NCBI GenBank assembly: GCA_027486585.1
Contig: JAIXOU010000087.1
Span: 1-51,282 of the forward strand
Source: Verrucomicrobiaceae bacterium
GTDB lineage: Bacteria; Verrucomicrobiota; Verrucomicrobiia; Verrucomicrobiales; Verrucomicrobiaceae
Direction of reading: 5' to 3'
Length of the DNA: 51,282 nucleotides
Shown here: in pieces, positions 26,001 to 31,945 of the stretch
Position numbering within the stretch: the first letter of the stretch is position 1
How the letters are laid out: each line of letters opens with the position of its first letter
Position numbers and translations under genes: made by a program
Notes under the pieces: generated by a model
What the model saw: the letters and a program-made list of their open reading frames with translations, nothing else
What the model was told of the DNA's origin: nothing
Database searches by the model: none

Positions 26001-27629
26001 GGGAAATGGTGCGATGCCGCCGAAGACCAGCGTCAGATCCTCCAGTTTGGCCCTACCTTTGAAGCGGAAGCGCGTGGTGGAGTTCACGATGGTGTGTGAA
26101 TTCACCTCACGCAGAGCTACTTTTTGGGCTAGAACGCAGTCGTTATCACCGCTCAAAGGCAACCGATAGCGGACGAGCAGGATTTCGTCCGCGAGCGCAG
26201 GCTTGGCCACGACCGCAGCCGTCAGCTCACCTGCCGTCGCCGACTGTGACGCCCAGACACCATTGGCACTGAGTTTCACATACTCAATCACGGCACCCAC
26301 AGCCACCATCGTGGTGAAAAGATCCGAGGGGAACGGCTCCTGCTTCCCCGCAATGTGCTCCTGCTTCCCCGCAATGTGCTTCAGCACCAGCATGGTATTA
26401 CCGCCCAGAGAAGCCGCATTCCGCACGATTCGGCCCGCCGTGCGTCTCGCCATGTAGTGGATAGCCACCAGCGCCGTAGCCCTGGGCCCTCGGCGCTGAA
26501 GTTCTGCACCGGTCAGCTCCAGAAGATCATTGTATGTATTGCCAGCACCGATGACGAGCTCATCCTTACCACTCACAGCATGGCCTTGCAGTTCAGGGAT
26601 CAAGCGAATGTCCACAAACATCCGAGTGGCAGGATACTCCGTCGTATAAATCCCAAAGGATGTATTGCCATGCACTAGACGCACCGCTTTGTCGCGATTT
26701 TCCTGCATCAAACCAGCTAACTCCGCTAGGGACAAAGGAGTCACCCATACCTGACGCTCACCCGCGGACTGCACCGGCTGAGCGCGCCTTTGGGCTGCCT
26801 TTGGAAAAGGAATCTCCACCGTGCCAGGCAGCTGAGAGGCACTCTGACCATCCGCCAGACACTTCATGCGATTAGCCTCATCCTCAGCGGACCAATCCGA
26901 GGCAAAGGTCTTCATCCCTGTCATGATGGATCGATAGCCCGTGCAGCGGCACAGATTGCCATCAAAGGCCTCCTCGATCTCCTTTTTCGTCGCCTTGGGG
27001 TTGTTGATGATGAATTCCGACATGTTCATCACAAATCCGACACTGCAATACCCGCACTGACTGCCATTATTCATGGCTAAGCAGTGCGCCACCGGATTCA
27101 TGCCATCATGCTCCAACTCGGAAGGATGCTCCTCCACCTTTTTCACCAAAGTCACGCAGGGCGCAGCCCCAGCATCCAGCGCCGTCGTCACCGCAGCACT
27201 CACTGCCAGACTTTTTTTAACGGCCGCCTGTCCCGCTTTCACCGCCGCCTCAGGCTCAGGAGTACCAATCGGAGCCGCACCTCGGGAAGAAGTCGCCGTA
27301 TGAAGCAGGAATTCAGGATCCGCATTGCGTACCCCGCCCGTACCCTCGACCGTTGTCACCACCAGTCCGCCTAGGGCACACACCGGCCTCAAGCAGGAAT
27401 TGATCGCCCGGTGTTCAGGCTCCCGTTTTTCCTCATTCCAGTGGGAAAGAATCACCGTGCACCCACCGCAGCCTCCCTGACCACAGGGCTTCTTCGGCCC
27501 TACCAGAGCAACCTCAGGAGAGCGCAGATAATCGATGAGCAGCATGTCGGGTGCCGCCTCTTTGATGGTCACCGGCTTTCCATTCAGAAAGAAAGATACT
27601 TCATTGGGAGATAACTTGTTCACGTTCAT
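23028..27629 (-). CDS. Single-chain xanthine dehydrogenase-like molybdenum hydroxylase
   Basis: The 1533-residue chain has the order of eukaryotic xanthine dehydrogenase: two [2Fe-2S] motifs, an FAD domain and a molybdopterin domain. The first cluster uses C49, C54, C57 and C79; the second uses C192, C195, C227 and C229. Between them lies an insert of about 73 residues that bovine XDH lacks. The FAD domain shows HGNTSFGI (near 345) and NAASLGGN (near 405). The molybdenum domain has GGGFGGK (940-945 region), TAFRSFGDVQ with its active-site Arg, and the catalytic Glu of VGEPP (E1480). The substrate-orienting Glu802 of bovine XDH is Thr here (T946), so the substrate may not be xanthine. I placed the start at 27629, where 2Fe-2S homology begins; the frame runs open to 27716. 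It heads an operon with a cytochrome and xdhC. Confidence 0.9.
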   Translation of the reverse strand: MNVNKLSPNEVSFFLNGKPVTIKEAAPDMLLIDYLRSPEVALVGPKKPCGQGGCGGCTVILSHWNEEKREPEHRAINSCLRPVCALGGLVVTTVEGTGGVRNADPEFLLHTATSSRGAAPIGTPEPEAAVKAGQAAVKKSLAVSAAVTTALDAGAAPCVTLVKKVEEHPSELEHDGMNPVAHCLAMNNGSQCGYCSVGFVMNMSEFIINNPKATKKEIEEAFDGNLCRCTGYRSIMTGMKTFASDWSAEDEANRMKCLADGQSASQLPGTVEIPFPKAAQRRAQPVQSAGERQVWVTPLSLAELAGLMQENRDKAVRLVHGNTSFGIYTTEYPATRMFVDIRLIPELQGHAVSGKDELVIGAGNTYNDLLELTGAELQRRGPRATALVAIHYMARRTAGRIVRNAASLGGNTMLVLKHIAGKQEHIAGKQEPFPSDLFTTMVAVGAVIEYVKLSANGVWASQSATAGELTAAVVAKPALADEILLVRYRLPLSGDNDCVLAQKVALREVNSHTIVNSTTRFRFKGRAKLEDLTLVFGGIAPFPWHAAKTQELMRGRTLDLASIPEWAQLLAKETAAELKKWAPRMQGLPSEGYTDEYRIQLVLGFFYKAVVHALGSQKVKVPANVASSGVMMWGNWPVSDGVQSYANQDWKKPVAQPYIKTTAMLQTSGRLRYTHEVPVPAQALNAAFVQSRRALATCWLVLPGTDKKTATTRLRDHLSKYADSFVDLITSENIKKSGMNMQGMGADQPLLANGQVSYVGQAIALVLAETEQEAQRIADYVSEHCVAYGTFSWPEQWNKAPFNQGAWLKPVLTLDEAISLNSIYPDTPSSAVFLSHIWKIIRPGSRFDWTREKDHLDRSALMRPVVLDGVPCLVVENTQTNGGQAHFYMEPQACVVLPEDEGHFTVRPSTQSPAAIHQTTAMALGLQYNHINVDIPPVGGGFGGKTEQTRFVAGPAAIAAQATKRPVRLVVPRDTDTGLIGKRHAYYGQYQIAVDQGKLNPADKGRILGFQTKMWGDGGAFYDCSFVVSNCIQLRTDNAYKVPNFESQIDVCRTNTAPSTAFRSFGDVQCKNIIENAVDDAAYAIGMLPEDLREKNLYDRGDVTPFGQALSYCYIKQVWAYLKEKSDYAKKRKSVDDYNRKNKWRKQGLAMMPVKYGSGYNLKLLEQAAAYVVVNQADGSLVVHQGGVEIGQGLATQVLQVAAYVMNLPMSLITVRGVQTQIIPNPTSTGASAGTPYSCEAVKQTCQVLRARLMEFGYEMLKSQGNDWCTKQGIDFWNRGEEGWSAPVSPGNTVLVWQKLINLAYSNRVNLMATFSTKIEGGTTQVPAMTFKPQKQQPDLPGVVQNPNIPLGGGVDSFVGFTYSAALSVVEVDILTGEVKILSSDLVYDMGWSMNPAIDIGQVEGAFIQGVGYLLTEKLVFEPQGAEEEGRLNTTNTWRYKIPAITEIPLNLNVHLFPRDLAADVPDETNDIFSAKEVGEPPLVLANTVFLAVKAAIRASRVERGLDGLFRFDAPATVQEVRSVCEVSIKDLA
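26337..26378. repeat. Perfect 21-bp tandem duplication inside the hydroxylase gene
   Basis: A 21-base unit occurs twice without mismatch (26337-26357 and 26358-26378), in frame, so the protein contains HIAGKQE twice at about residues 418-431. It lies in the FAD domain just after the GGNTMLVLK segment. Perfect identity suggests a recent slippage event. Confidence 0.85.
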
Positions 27630-27673
27630 ATCAGTACAATTTGATGCAATGGACAGGACTAAAACCTCAACAA

Positions 27674-27771
27674 TCAGGTCTTTTAGACTTAATAGAAGAG
27701 TATAAACATCTAACAATTCAGGTTAATATCGGAAAGGATATAAAACACAAGATCTATGTTTATCGACCTGA
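27674..27771. promoter_or_regulatory. Three TCAGGT boxes upstream of the hydroxylase operon
   Basis: TCAGGT occurs at 27674-27679 and 27718-27723, and in inverse orientation (ACCTGA) at 27766-27771. The first two sit in the related contexts CAACAATCAGGTC and TAACAATTCAGGTT. Spacings of 44 and 48 bases are near four helical turns. This may be an operator set, but a six-base motif is weak evidence. Confidence 0.2.
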
Positions 27772-28208
27772 AATAAGAATAGCAACCTAAACAATCCAAT
27801 CATTTTGTCAGAAATCAGTTGTACCTAGAAACAGCCACAACTTTGAAAAATCCGGCGTGATGTTTAACCCTAGATTCGAAAATGGCTGACTACCGATTTG
27901 CATCATTCATTGATTCCACTAGGCTTTTGCCTCTCGATCATTGTCACCCAAGCCAAAGCCACCTCGAATCGAAAAAGCCCTTTGAAACCAAGCGTCGGCG
28001 CTGCTCAACGATCTTCCATTCCTGAATCTAGCAGGCAATCCACGATGTTGGGATGTGGAACGAAGAGTCACTTCGACCGTGTGAGTCGGAGACAACAAAG
28101 CAACTGGATACTCCATTTTACAGGAAAACAGAAAGACCTGATTTACAGGCCAGAACCCATTCCTGTTGATCCTGTGATTAGAAACTCGAATCACGAACAG
28201 TCTCATAT

Positions 28209-28259
28209 CATCCACGGCGTGCGGAACGGCACGTAGCTCCACGGCAAGTTATGCGGGAG
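28209..28259. repeat. Dispersed intergenic repeat, copy 2
   Basis: The 51 bases align without gaps with positions 1-51 (seven mismatches). Similarity fades after the GGGAG that closes the element. This copy lies in the middle of the 1-kb non-coding region between the hydroxylase operon and the DUF971 gene. Confidence 0.7.
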
Positions 28260-28425
28260 TAACCGAACTCAAAGAGCCCTTGAGTGTGGAAGCAGAAATA
28301 ACTTTTGCCGGTTAAAACCGCAAAGTTAGTCAGGGTGAATAATTAGGAATGTTAGAAGCCAGCGAACAGCCCCACCAAACCACAGGAGGGGTTTACCTTT
28401 CCTTTGTTACCAATGGTTTTCAGAA

Positions 28426-28442
28426 GTCGCACAGCGTGCGAC
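28426..28442. other. Perfect hairpin sharing the repeat core
   Basis: GTCGCAC, loop AGC, GTGCGAC. The central 11 bases (28430-28440) are identical to positions 5-15 of repeat copy 1, suggesting a degraded or partial third copy. Confidence 0.4.
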
Positions 28443-28523
28443 CAGTCATTCGCGCTTGTCGAGGCTCAATGAAATCACCGCAAACGACCGTCAACGTCTT
28501 CCCGCACCTTGGCATATCGAAGG

Positions 28524-28617
28524 CCTGAGGATCATTCTACCCTCAGGGACAATCGGGAATGTTGGCCGCCGGATCGACCGTGCCAAAATATGCTTCCGCG
28601 CCAACCATTCCCAATTG
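28524..28617. other. Inverted-repeat cluster of unknown nature
   Basis: The first hairpin has arms CCTGAGG (28524-28530) and CCTCAGG (28541-28547). The second has long arms, 28550-28565 and 28601-28617, that pair over 16-17 bases with one mismatch and one extra base, around a 35-base loop. It lies just past the stop codon of the minus-strand DUF971 gene. It could be that gene's 3' structure, a small RNA, or the remains of a miniature element. Confidence 0.4.
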
Positions 28618-28632
28618 ACGAAATGACACAGG

Positions 28633-28950
28633 CTAAACGACAGGCTTCATGGCTTCTTCACCGAGGCGGTGAAGGTAGTCGTAACTGTAAATGCCCGTGT
28701 TGTGGCCATCGGTGAAATCAAACTGGATGGCGTAACCACCGATGGGGCGCCACATGCGGACCATGACACCAGGAAAATGCTTTTGATCGGTGCCGCCGTA
28801 CTGTCGGCCTAACAAATCACGCTCGCCCGTGTTTTCGGCACTGGGAGACCAGGCACGCAGGCGCTCACAGGGGATGTAATGCTCGACTCCGTCTGGCCAG
28901 ATGATGGCGATGTCGGTGCCGATGAGCTCGATGCGTTGGGGGGCATTCAT
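28633..28950 (-). CDS. DUF971-domain protein
   Basis: The 105-residue protein is one DUF971 domain (gamma-butyrobetaine hydroxylase N-terminal-like fold). It shows the family's features: an early IWPDGVEHYIPCERLRAW segment, and a C-terminal GGYAIQFDFTDGHNTGIYSYDYL. In other bacteria such stand-alone domains occur next to Mrp/ApbC or as part of iron-sulfur assembly proteins, but no such neighbour is present, so the role is open. It lies downstream of the rpsD terminator and probably has its own promoter. It contains a single Cys. Confidence 0.85.
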   Translation of the reverse strand: MNAPQRIELIGTDIAIIWPDGVEHYIPCERLRAWSPSAENTGERDLLGRQYGGTDQKHFPGVMVRMWRPIGGYAIQFDFTDGHNTGIYSYDYLHRLGEEAMKPVV

Positions 28951-28981
28951 AAAAGGAAAAAAGTGACAGAGTGAATACGAA

Positions 28982-29007
28982 GAAGGGACGCCTTTCGGCG
29001 TCCCTTC
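28982..29007 (-). terminator. Terminator of the ribosomal-protein cluster
   Basis: Arms GAAGGGACGCC (28982-28992) and GGCGTCCCTTC (28997-29007) pair perfectly over 11 bp around a four-base loop (GAAA on the minus strand). It lies 29 bases past the rpsD stop codon. The following minus-strand sequence is moderately T-rich. Confidence 0.85.
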
Positions 29008-29036
29008 GTAAAGGATGATGATCCCAGTTGGGAAGA

Positions 29037-29648
29037 CTATCGGGAATAAAGTTCGACGACGAGCTGCTCGTTAGCGATAGGATTGATCTCCTCGCGGATC
29101 GGAGCACGATTGACGGTGCCTTTCATGGCATCGCGATCAACAGTCAACCAATCACCAACAGGATTGCCAAGTGTCATTTCGAGGAAACGACCGACAAGCT
29201 GCTGAGATTTTGGGCTATCTTTGACAGCGACGACGTCACCAGCCTTAGCTTGGAAGCTGGCAATGTTAACGACCTTACCGTTCACCGTGATGTGGCGATG
29301 GCTGACAAGCTGGCGGGAAGCAAAGCGTGTGTTAGCGAAACCCATGCGATAGACAACGTTATCGAGGCGCAACTCCAGCATTTGGAGGAGGTTTTCACCA
29401 GTCACACCTTTACGGCGTTGGGCTTCAGCGAAGAAACGGCGGAATTGCTTTTCAAGGACGCCGTATTGGAAACGCAGTTTCTGCTTTTCAATCAGAGCGA
29501 CACCGTAGTCAGACACCTTGCGGCGTGCATTGCGGACGCCGTGCTGCCCAGGTGGGAAGTTGCGGAGTTCAAGAGCTTTGGAGGGACCGAAAAGGGCGAT
29601 GCCGAAACGGCGTGCAATCTTTTCGCGGGGACCTGTGTAACGTGCCAT
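29037..29648 (-). CDS. rpsD: 30S ribosomal protein S4
   Basis: The 203-residue length and sequence fit bacterial S4, a primary 16S rRNA-binding protein that nucleates 30S assembly. Seen are the N-terminal MARYTGPREKIARRFG, FPPGQHG near residue 51, and the S4 RNA-binding domain (about 92-155) with LDNVVYRMGFA and SHRHITVNGK. It is the zinc-free form. It is last in the cluster rpmJ-rpsM-rpsK-rpsD, 48 bases after rpsK, and is followed by a terminator instead of rpoA. In enterobacteria S4 autoregulates this operon; that cannot be judged here. Confidence 0.97.
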   Translation of the reverse strand: MARYTGPREKIARRFGIALFGPSKALELRNFPPGQHGVRNARRKVSDYGVALIEKQKLRFQYGVLEKQFRRFFAEAQRRKGVTGENLLQMLELRLDNVVYRMGFANTRFASRQLVSHRHITVNGKVVNIASFQAKAGDVVAVKDSPKSQQLVGRFLEMTLGNPVGDWLTVDRDAMKGTVNRAPIREEINPIANEQLVVELYSR

Positions 29649-29696
29649 AAAGGTAAACTAAAAAGGGGGTAGGATGATTTAGACGTAGCAGGTCAA

Positions 29697-30245
29697 TTAG
29701 ACGCGGCGAGCTTTTGGCGGACGGCAGCCATTGTGAGGAATCGGAGTCGCGTCCTTGATCAGGGTCACTTCGACACCGAGAGCTTGGATGGCACGAACTG
29801 CGGATTCACGACCTGAACCAGGACCGCGAAGACGAACTTCGACTTCACGAAGACCGTGACCCATCGCTTGACGGCAAGCGTCTTGAGCAACGACCTGAGC
29901 AGCGTATGCGGTGCCTTTACGGGAACCACGGAAGCCCATTTTACCAGCGGTGGACCAACCGATCACGTTTCCGACGCGATCAGTGATGGAAACCATGGTG
30001 TTATTGAAAGTGGCGCGGACGTGAACAACGCCGGTGCTGACATTCTTAGAACCCTTGGCCTTGATGACCTTGGCGTTTTCCGTGCCATCGCCACCACCGA
30101 TCTCAAGCCAAACGCTCTGAGATACGGCACGGTCACCGGAAGTTGGTTGTTTGTCGGCTGCAGGTGCTGCTGCAGGAGCGGCCGGAGCCGGGGCGGGAGC
30201 GGTGGCTTCAAGAGCGTCCACTGGTGTCGTTGTTTCGTCTGCCAT
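29697..30245 (-). CDS. rpsK: 30S ribosomal protein S11 with Ala/Pro-rich N-terminal extension
   Basis: The C-terminal ~125 residues are ordinary S11, a component of the 30S platform: [44 protein letters not shown], the [12 protein letters not shown] loop, and the [12 protein letters not shown] end. About 55 residues precede this, including an Ala/Pro repeat (near residues 14-30) and a short acidic linker. Typical S11 is about 130 residues. The extension is in frame from a good ATG with AAGGAA upstream, and no better internal start is apparent. It could reach out from the platform near the mRNA exit, or be partly removed. Confidence 0.96.
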   Translation of the reverse strand: MADETTTPVDALEATAPAPAPAAPAAAPAADKQPTSGDRAVSQSVWLEIGGGDGTENAKVIKAKGSKNVSTGVVHVRATFNNTMVSITDRVGNVIGWSTAGKMGFRGSRKGTAYAAQVVAQDACRQAMGHGLREVEVRLRGPGSGRESAVRAIQALGVEVTLIKDATPIPHNGCRPPKARRV

Positions 30246-30284
30246 ACTGATAATGATAAAGTTCCTTGAGTGATGCTGGCGAGA

Positions 30285-30680
30285 TTAGACCTTGCCCTTC
30301 TTGGCACCTGGATTGCGCTGAGCACCGACGGTCTTACGTGGACCTTTACGTGTGCGAGCATTGGTGTGTGTGCGCTGGCCATGAACTGGCAGACCACGAC
30401 GATGACGCTGACCGCGATAGCAGTTGATACCAAGGATGCGCTTCATGTGCATCTGGATTTCACGACGAAGGTCACCTTCCATCACAATCTTCATCCCCTG
30501 AATGGTCTGGGTAATGAGGGTGATCTGGTCATCCGTCAGTTCACCTGCACGGATGTTTGGATCAATATTGGTGTGAGCCAAGATTTTGCGGCTAAGGGGA
30601 AGACCGATGCCATAAATATAGGGCAACGAATATTCGATCTTCTTTTCGTTCGGGATTTCAACTCCAAGTAGGCGGGCCAT
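30285..30680 (-). CDS. rpsM: 30S ribosomal protein S13
   Basis: The 131-residue protein is a standard S13, which sits in the 30S head and contacts 50S bridges and P-site tRNA. Visible features are MARLLGVEIPNEKKIEYSL, the YGIGLPLSRKIL helix-two-turn-helix, and the basic C-terminal tail with GQRTHTNARTRKGPRKTVG. It lies 32 bases after rpmJ and 39 bases before rpsK in the same operon. Confidence 0.97.
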   Translation of the reverse strand: MARLLGVEIPNEKKIEYSLPYIYGIGLPLSRKILAHTNIDPNIRAGELTDDQITLITQTIQGMKIVMEGDLRREIQMHMKRILGINCYRGQRHRRGLPVHGQRTHTNARTRKGPRKTVGAQRNPGAKKGKV

Positions 30681-30712
30681 AAGATAAGATGCTGATTGAG
30701 AAAATGGATGGA

Positions 30713-30826
30713 TTAGCCCTGGCGCTGCTTATGGCGTGGGTTCTTGCAGACAACGCGCACGATACCTTTGCGGCGGATAACGCGGCAAAGTTCGCAAAGA
30801 GGTTTCACAGACGGACGGACTCGCAT
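30713..30826 (-). CDS. rpmJ: 50S ribosomal protein L36
   Basis: This 37-residue protein starts at the ATG at 30826 ([14 protein letters not shown]). The frame extends further upstream but that part has no L36 homology. The zinc ribbon ligands C11, C14, C27 and H32 are all present (CELC...CKNPRH), so it is the zinc-containing form. It heads the alpha-type cluster; infA, often just upstream, is absent. Confidence 0.93.
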   Translation of the reverse strand: MRVRPSVKPLCELCRVIRRKGIVRVVCKNPRHKQRQG

Positions 30827-30932
30827 AGGATCGGAATAAGATGGGGGATTTCCCAGCGTGAGGCGGGGAGCCGGAAGTCGTACCACACCGAGAGGGCGGT
30901 GCAACTGACAATTTCGAGTTTTTCACAATTAG

Positions 30933-30958
30933 AAATGCTCAACATGTATTAAGCATTT
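30933..30958 (-). terminator. Possible weak terminator of the TerC-family gene
   Basis: Arms AAATGCT (30933-30939) and AGCATTT (30952-30958) pair perfectly around a 12-base loop, 12 bases past the stop codon of the TerC gene. The stem is AT-rich and the following minus-strand sequence has only a short T-rich stretch. Confidence 0.35.
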
Positions 30959-30970
30959 CCCGAAAAAGAC

Positions 30971-31831
30971 TCAGCCAACGGCGCTTTTTTTGAAGAGATT
31001 AATCAGCTTTTTAAAGGGCCAAGTGATGACTAAAATCACTGCTCCGGCGAGACTAGCAAACACCGTCATTGGCAGTAAACAAAGGCGAAGGACGGGATTC
31101 ATGAGCTTTTGCAAGGCTGGCTTTTCAGACCACAAAATGCCGATTGTGGTGATGCTGACGATGCCACCAAATTTGATGATCTTGACCCAGGTCGGTCCGA
31201 GGTTCTCAAAAAAGTGGTGAAACTGCAATTCGACCAAAAGAAAAAATCCGACGTAGCCGATGAGCACAAAAGCGATGTGCTCCAGCACGGGATATTTGGC
31301 GATCATTTTAATAGCAAGGCTAGCCACAAGGCGCAGAGCAATGATGCCAATCGTGACGCCTACATAGACTGGCCAGATCTCTTTTGGACTCAAGGCGATG
31401 GCAGCGACAACATTATCCACGCTTAGGCTGAGATCCATCAAGGCGATCATGGTGATCGTCCCCGCGAAGGTGCGATGATGCACATTCACGACTTCACCTT
31501 CCTCTTCGGCGATTTCTTTTCGACCGGCAAAATGGGCACACATCAGCCACACCAAATAGAAGGCACCGATGAACATGATCCAATTTTGGCCGATGATATA
31601 AGAGGCAAATAGCAGCGCTAACAGGCGGAAACCATACGCGCCGATGTAGCCAATATTCATGGCCTTAGCCCGCTCCTTTTCCTCCAAGTGAGAGGCCATG
31701 GCAGCAATGGCTAAAGCATTGTCCACGGACAATAAGCCCTCAATCAACACTAATCCCATGATAACGGGGAGTGCTTGGACAAACTGGTTCCAAAGATCAG
31801 GGAAGGATGCGGCAAGGAGGGTGGCTAGCAT
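30971..31831 (-). CDS. TerC-family integral membrane protein
   Basis: The 286-residue protein is a TerC/YkoY-type membrane protein with about seven to nine transmembrane helices. The family's paired acidic motifs are present: VLIEGLLSVDNALAIAAMA near residues 25-45, and ALMDLSLSVDNVVAAIAL near 125-145. Conserved Asp and Asn residues in these helices are thought to bind metal ions; members are linked to Mn export or tellurite tolerance. I chose the ATG at 31831 because hydrophobic family sequence starts there; an upstream ATG at 31876 would add 15 residues and overlap the divergent frame. It is divergent from the zinc-ribbon gene. Confidence 0.88.
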   Translation of the reverse strand: MLATLLAASFPDLWNQFVQALPVIMGLVLIEGLLSVDNALAIAAMASHLEEKERAKAMNIGYIGAYGFRLLALLFASYIIGQNWIMFIGAFYLVWLMCAHFAGRKEIAEEEGEVVNVHHRTFAGTITMIALMDLSLSVDNVVAAIALSPKEIWPVYVGVTIGIIALRLVASLAIKMIAKYPVLEHIAFVLIGYVGFFLLVELQFHHFFENLGPTWVKIIKFGGIVSITTIGILWSEKPALQKLMNPVLRLCLLPMTVFASLAGAVILVITWPFKKLINLFKKSAVG

Positions 31832-31945
31832 GGGTTGAGATGGACGAATAATGAGAAAGATCAAGTTTTCACCCACTCGTTACATATTTATGATGTCAAT
31901 CCGCTCGCAGGAATGGCGGTATGTGTCACATTTGCCGACAATTTG

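Larger units (their letters stand above)
27630..28632. other. Long non-coding region upstream of the hydroxylase operon
   Basis: About 1 kb without a convincing gene. The left part (27630-27900) is AT-rich and should hold the promoter of the minus-strand hydroxylase operon; a TTGTTA...TATTAA pair with 16-base spacing occurs on the minus strand near 27680-27712. The right part holds repeat copy 2 (28209-28259), a 17-base hairpin at 28426-28442 and a larger inverted-repeat structure at 28524-28617. The frame at 27898-28236 runs through the repeat and has no family signature. Confidence 0.5.

Noticed and set aside
27898..28236. Plus-strand 112-residue frame in the 1-kb non-coding region
   Set aside because: It runs through the dispersed repeat, has no family signature and an equally long frame lies opposite it.
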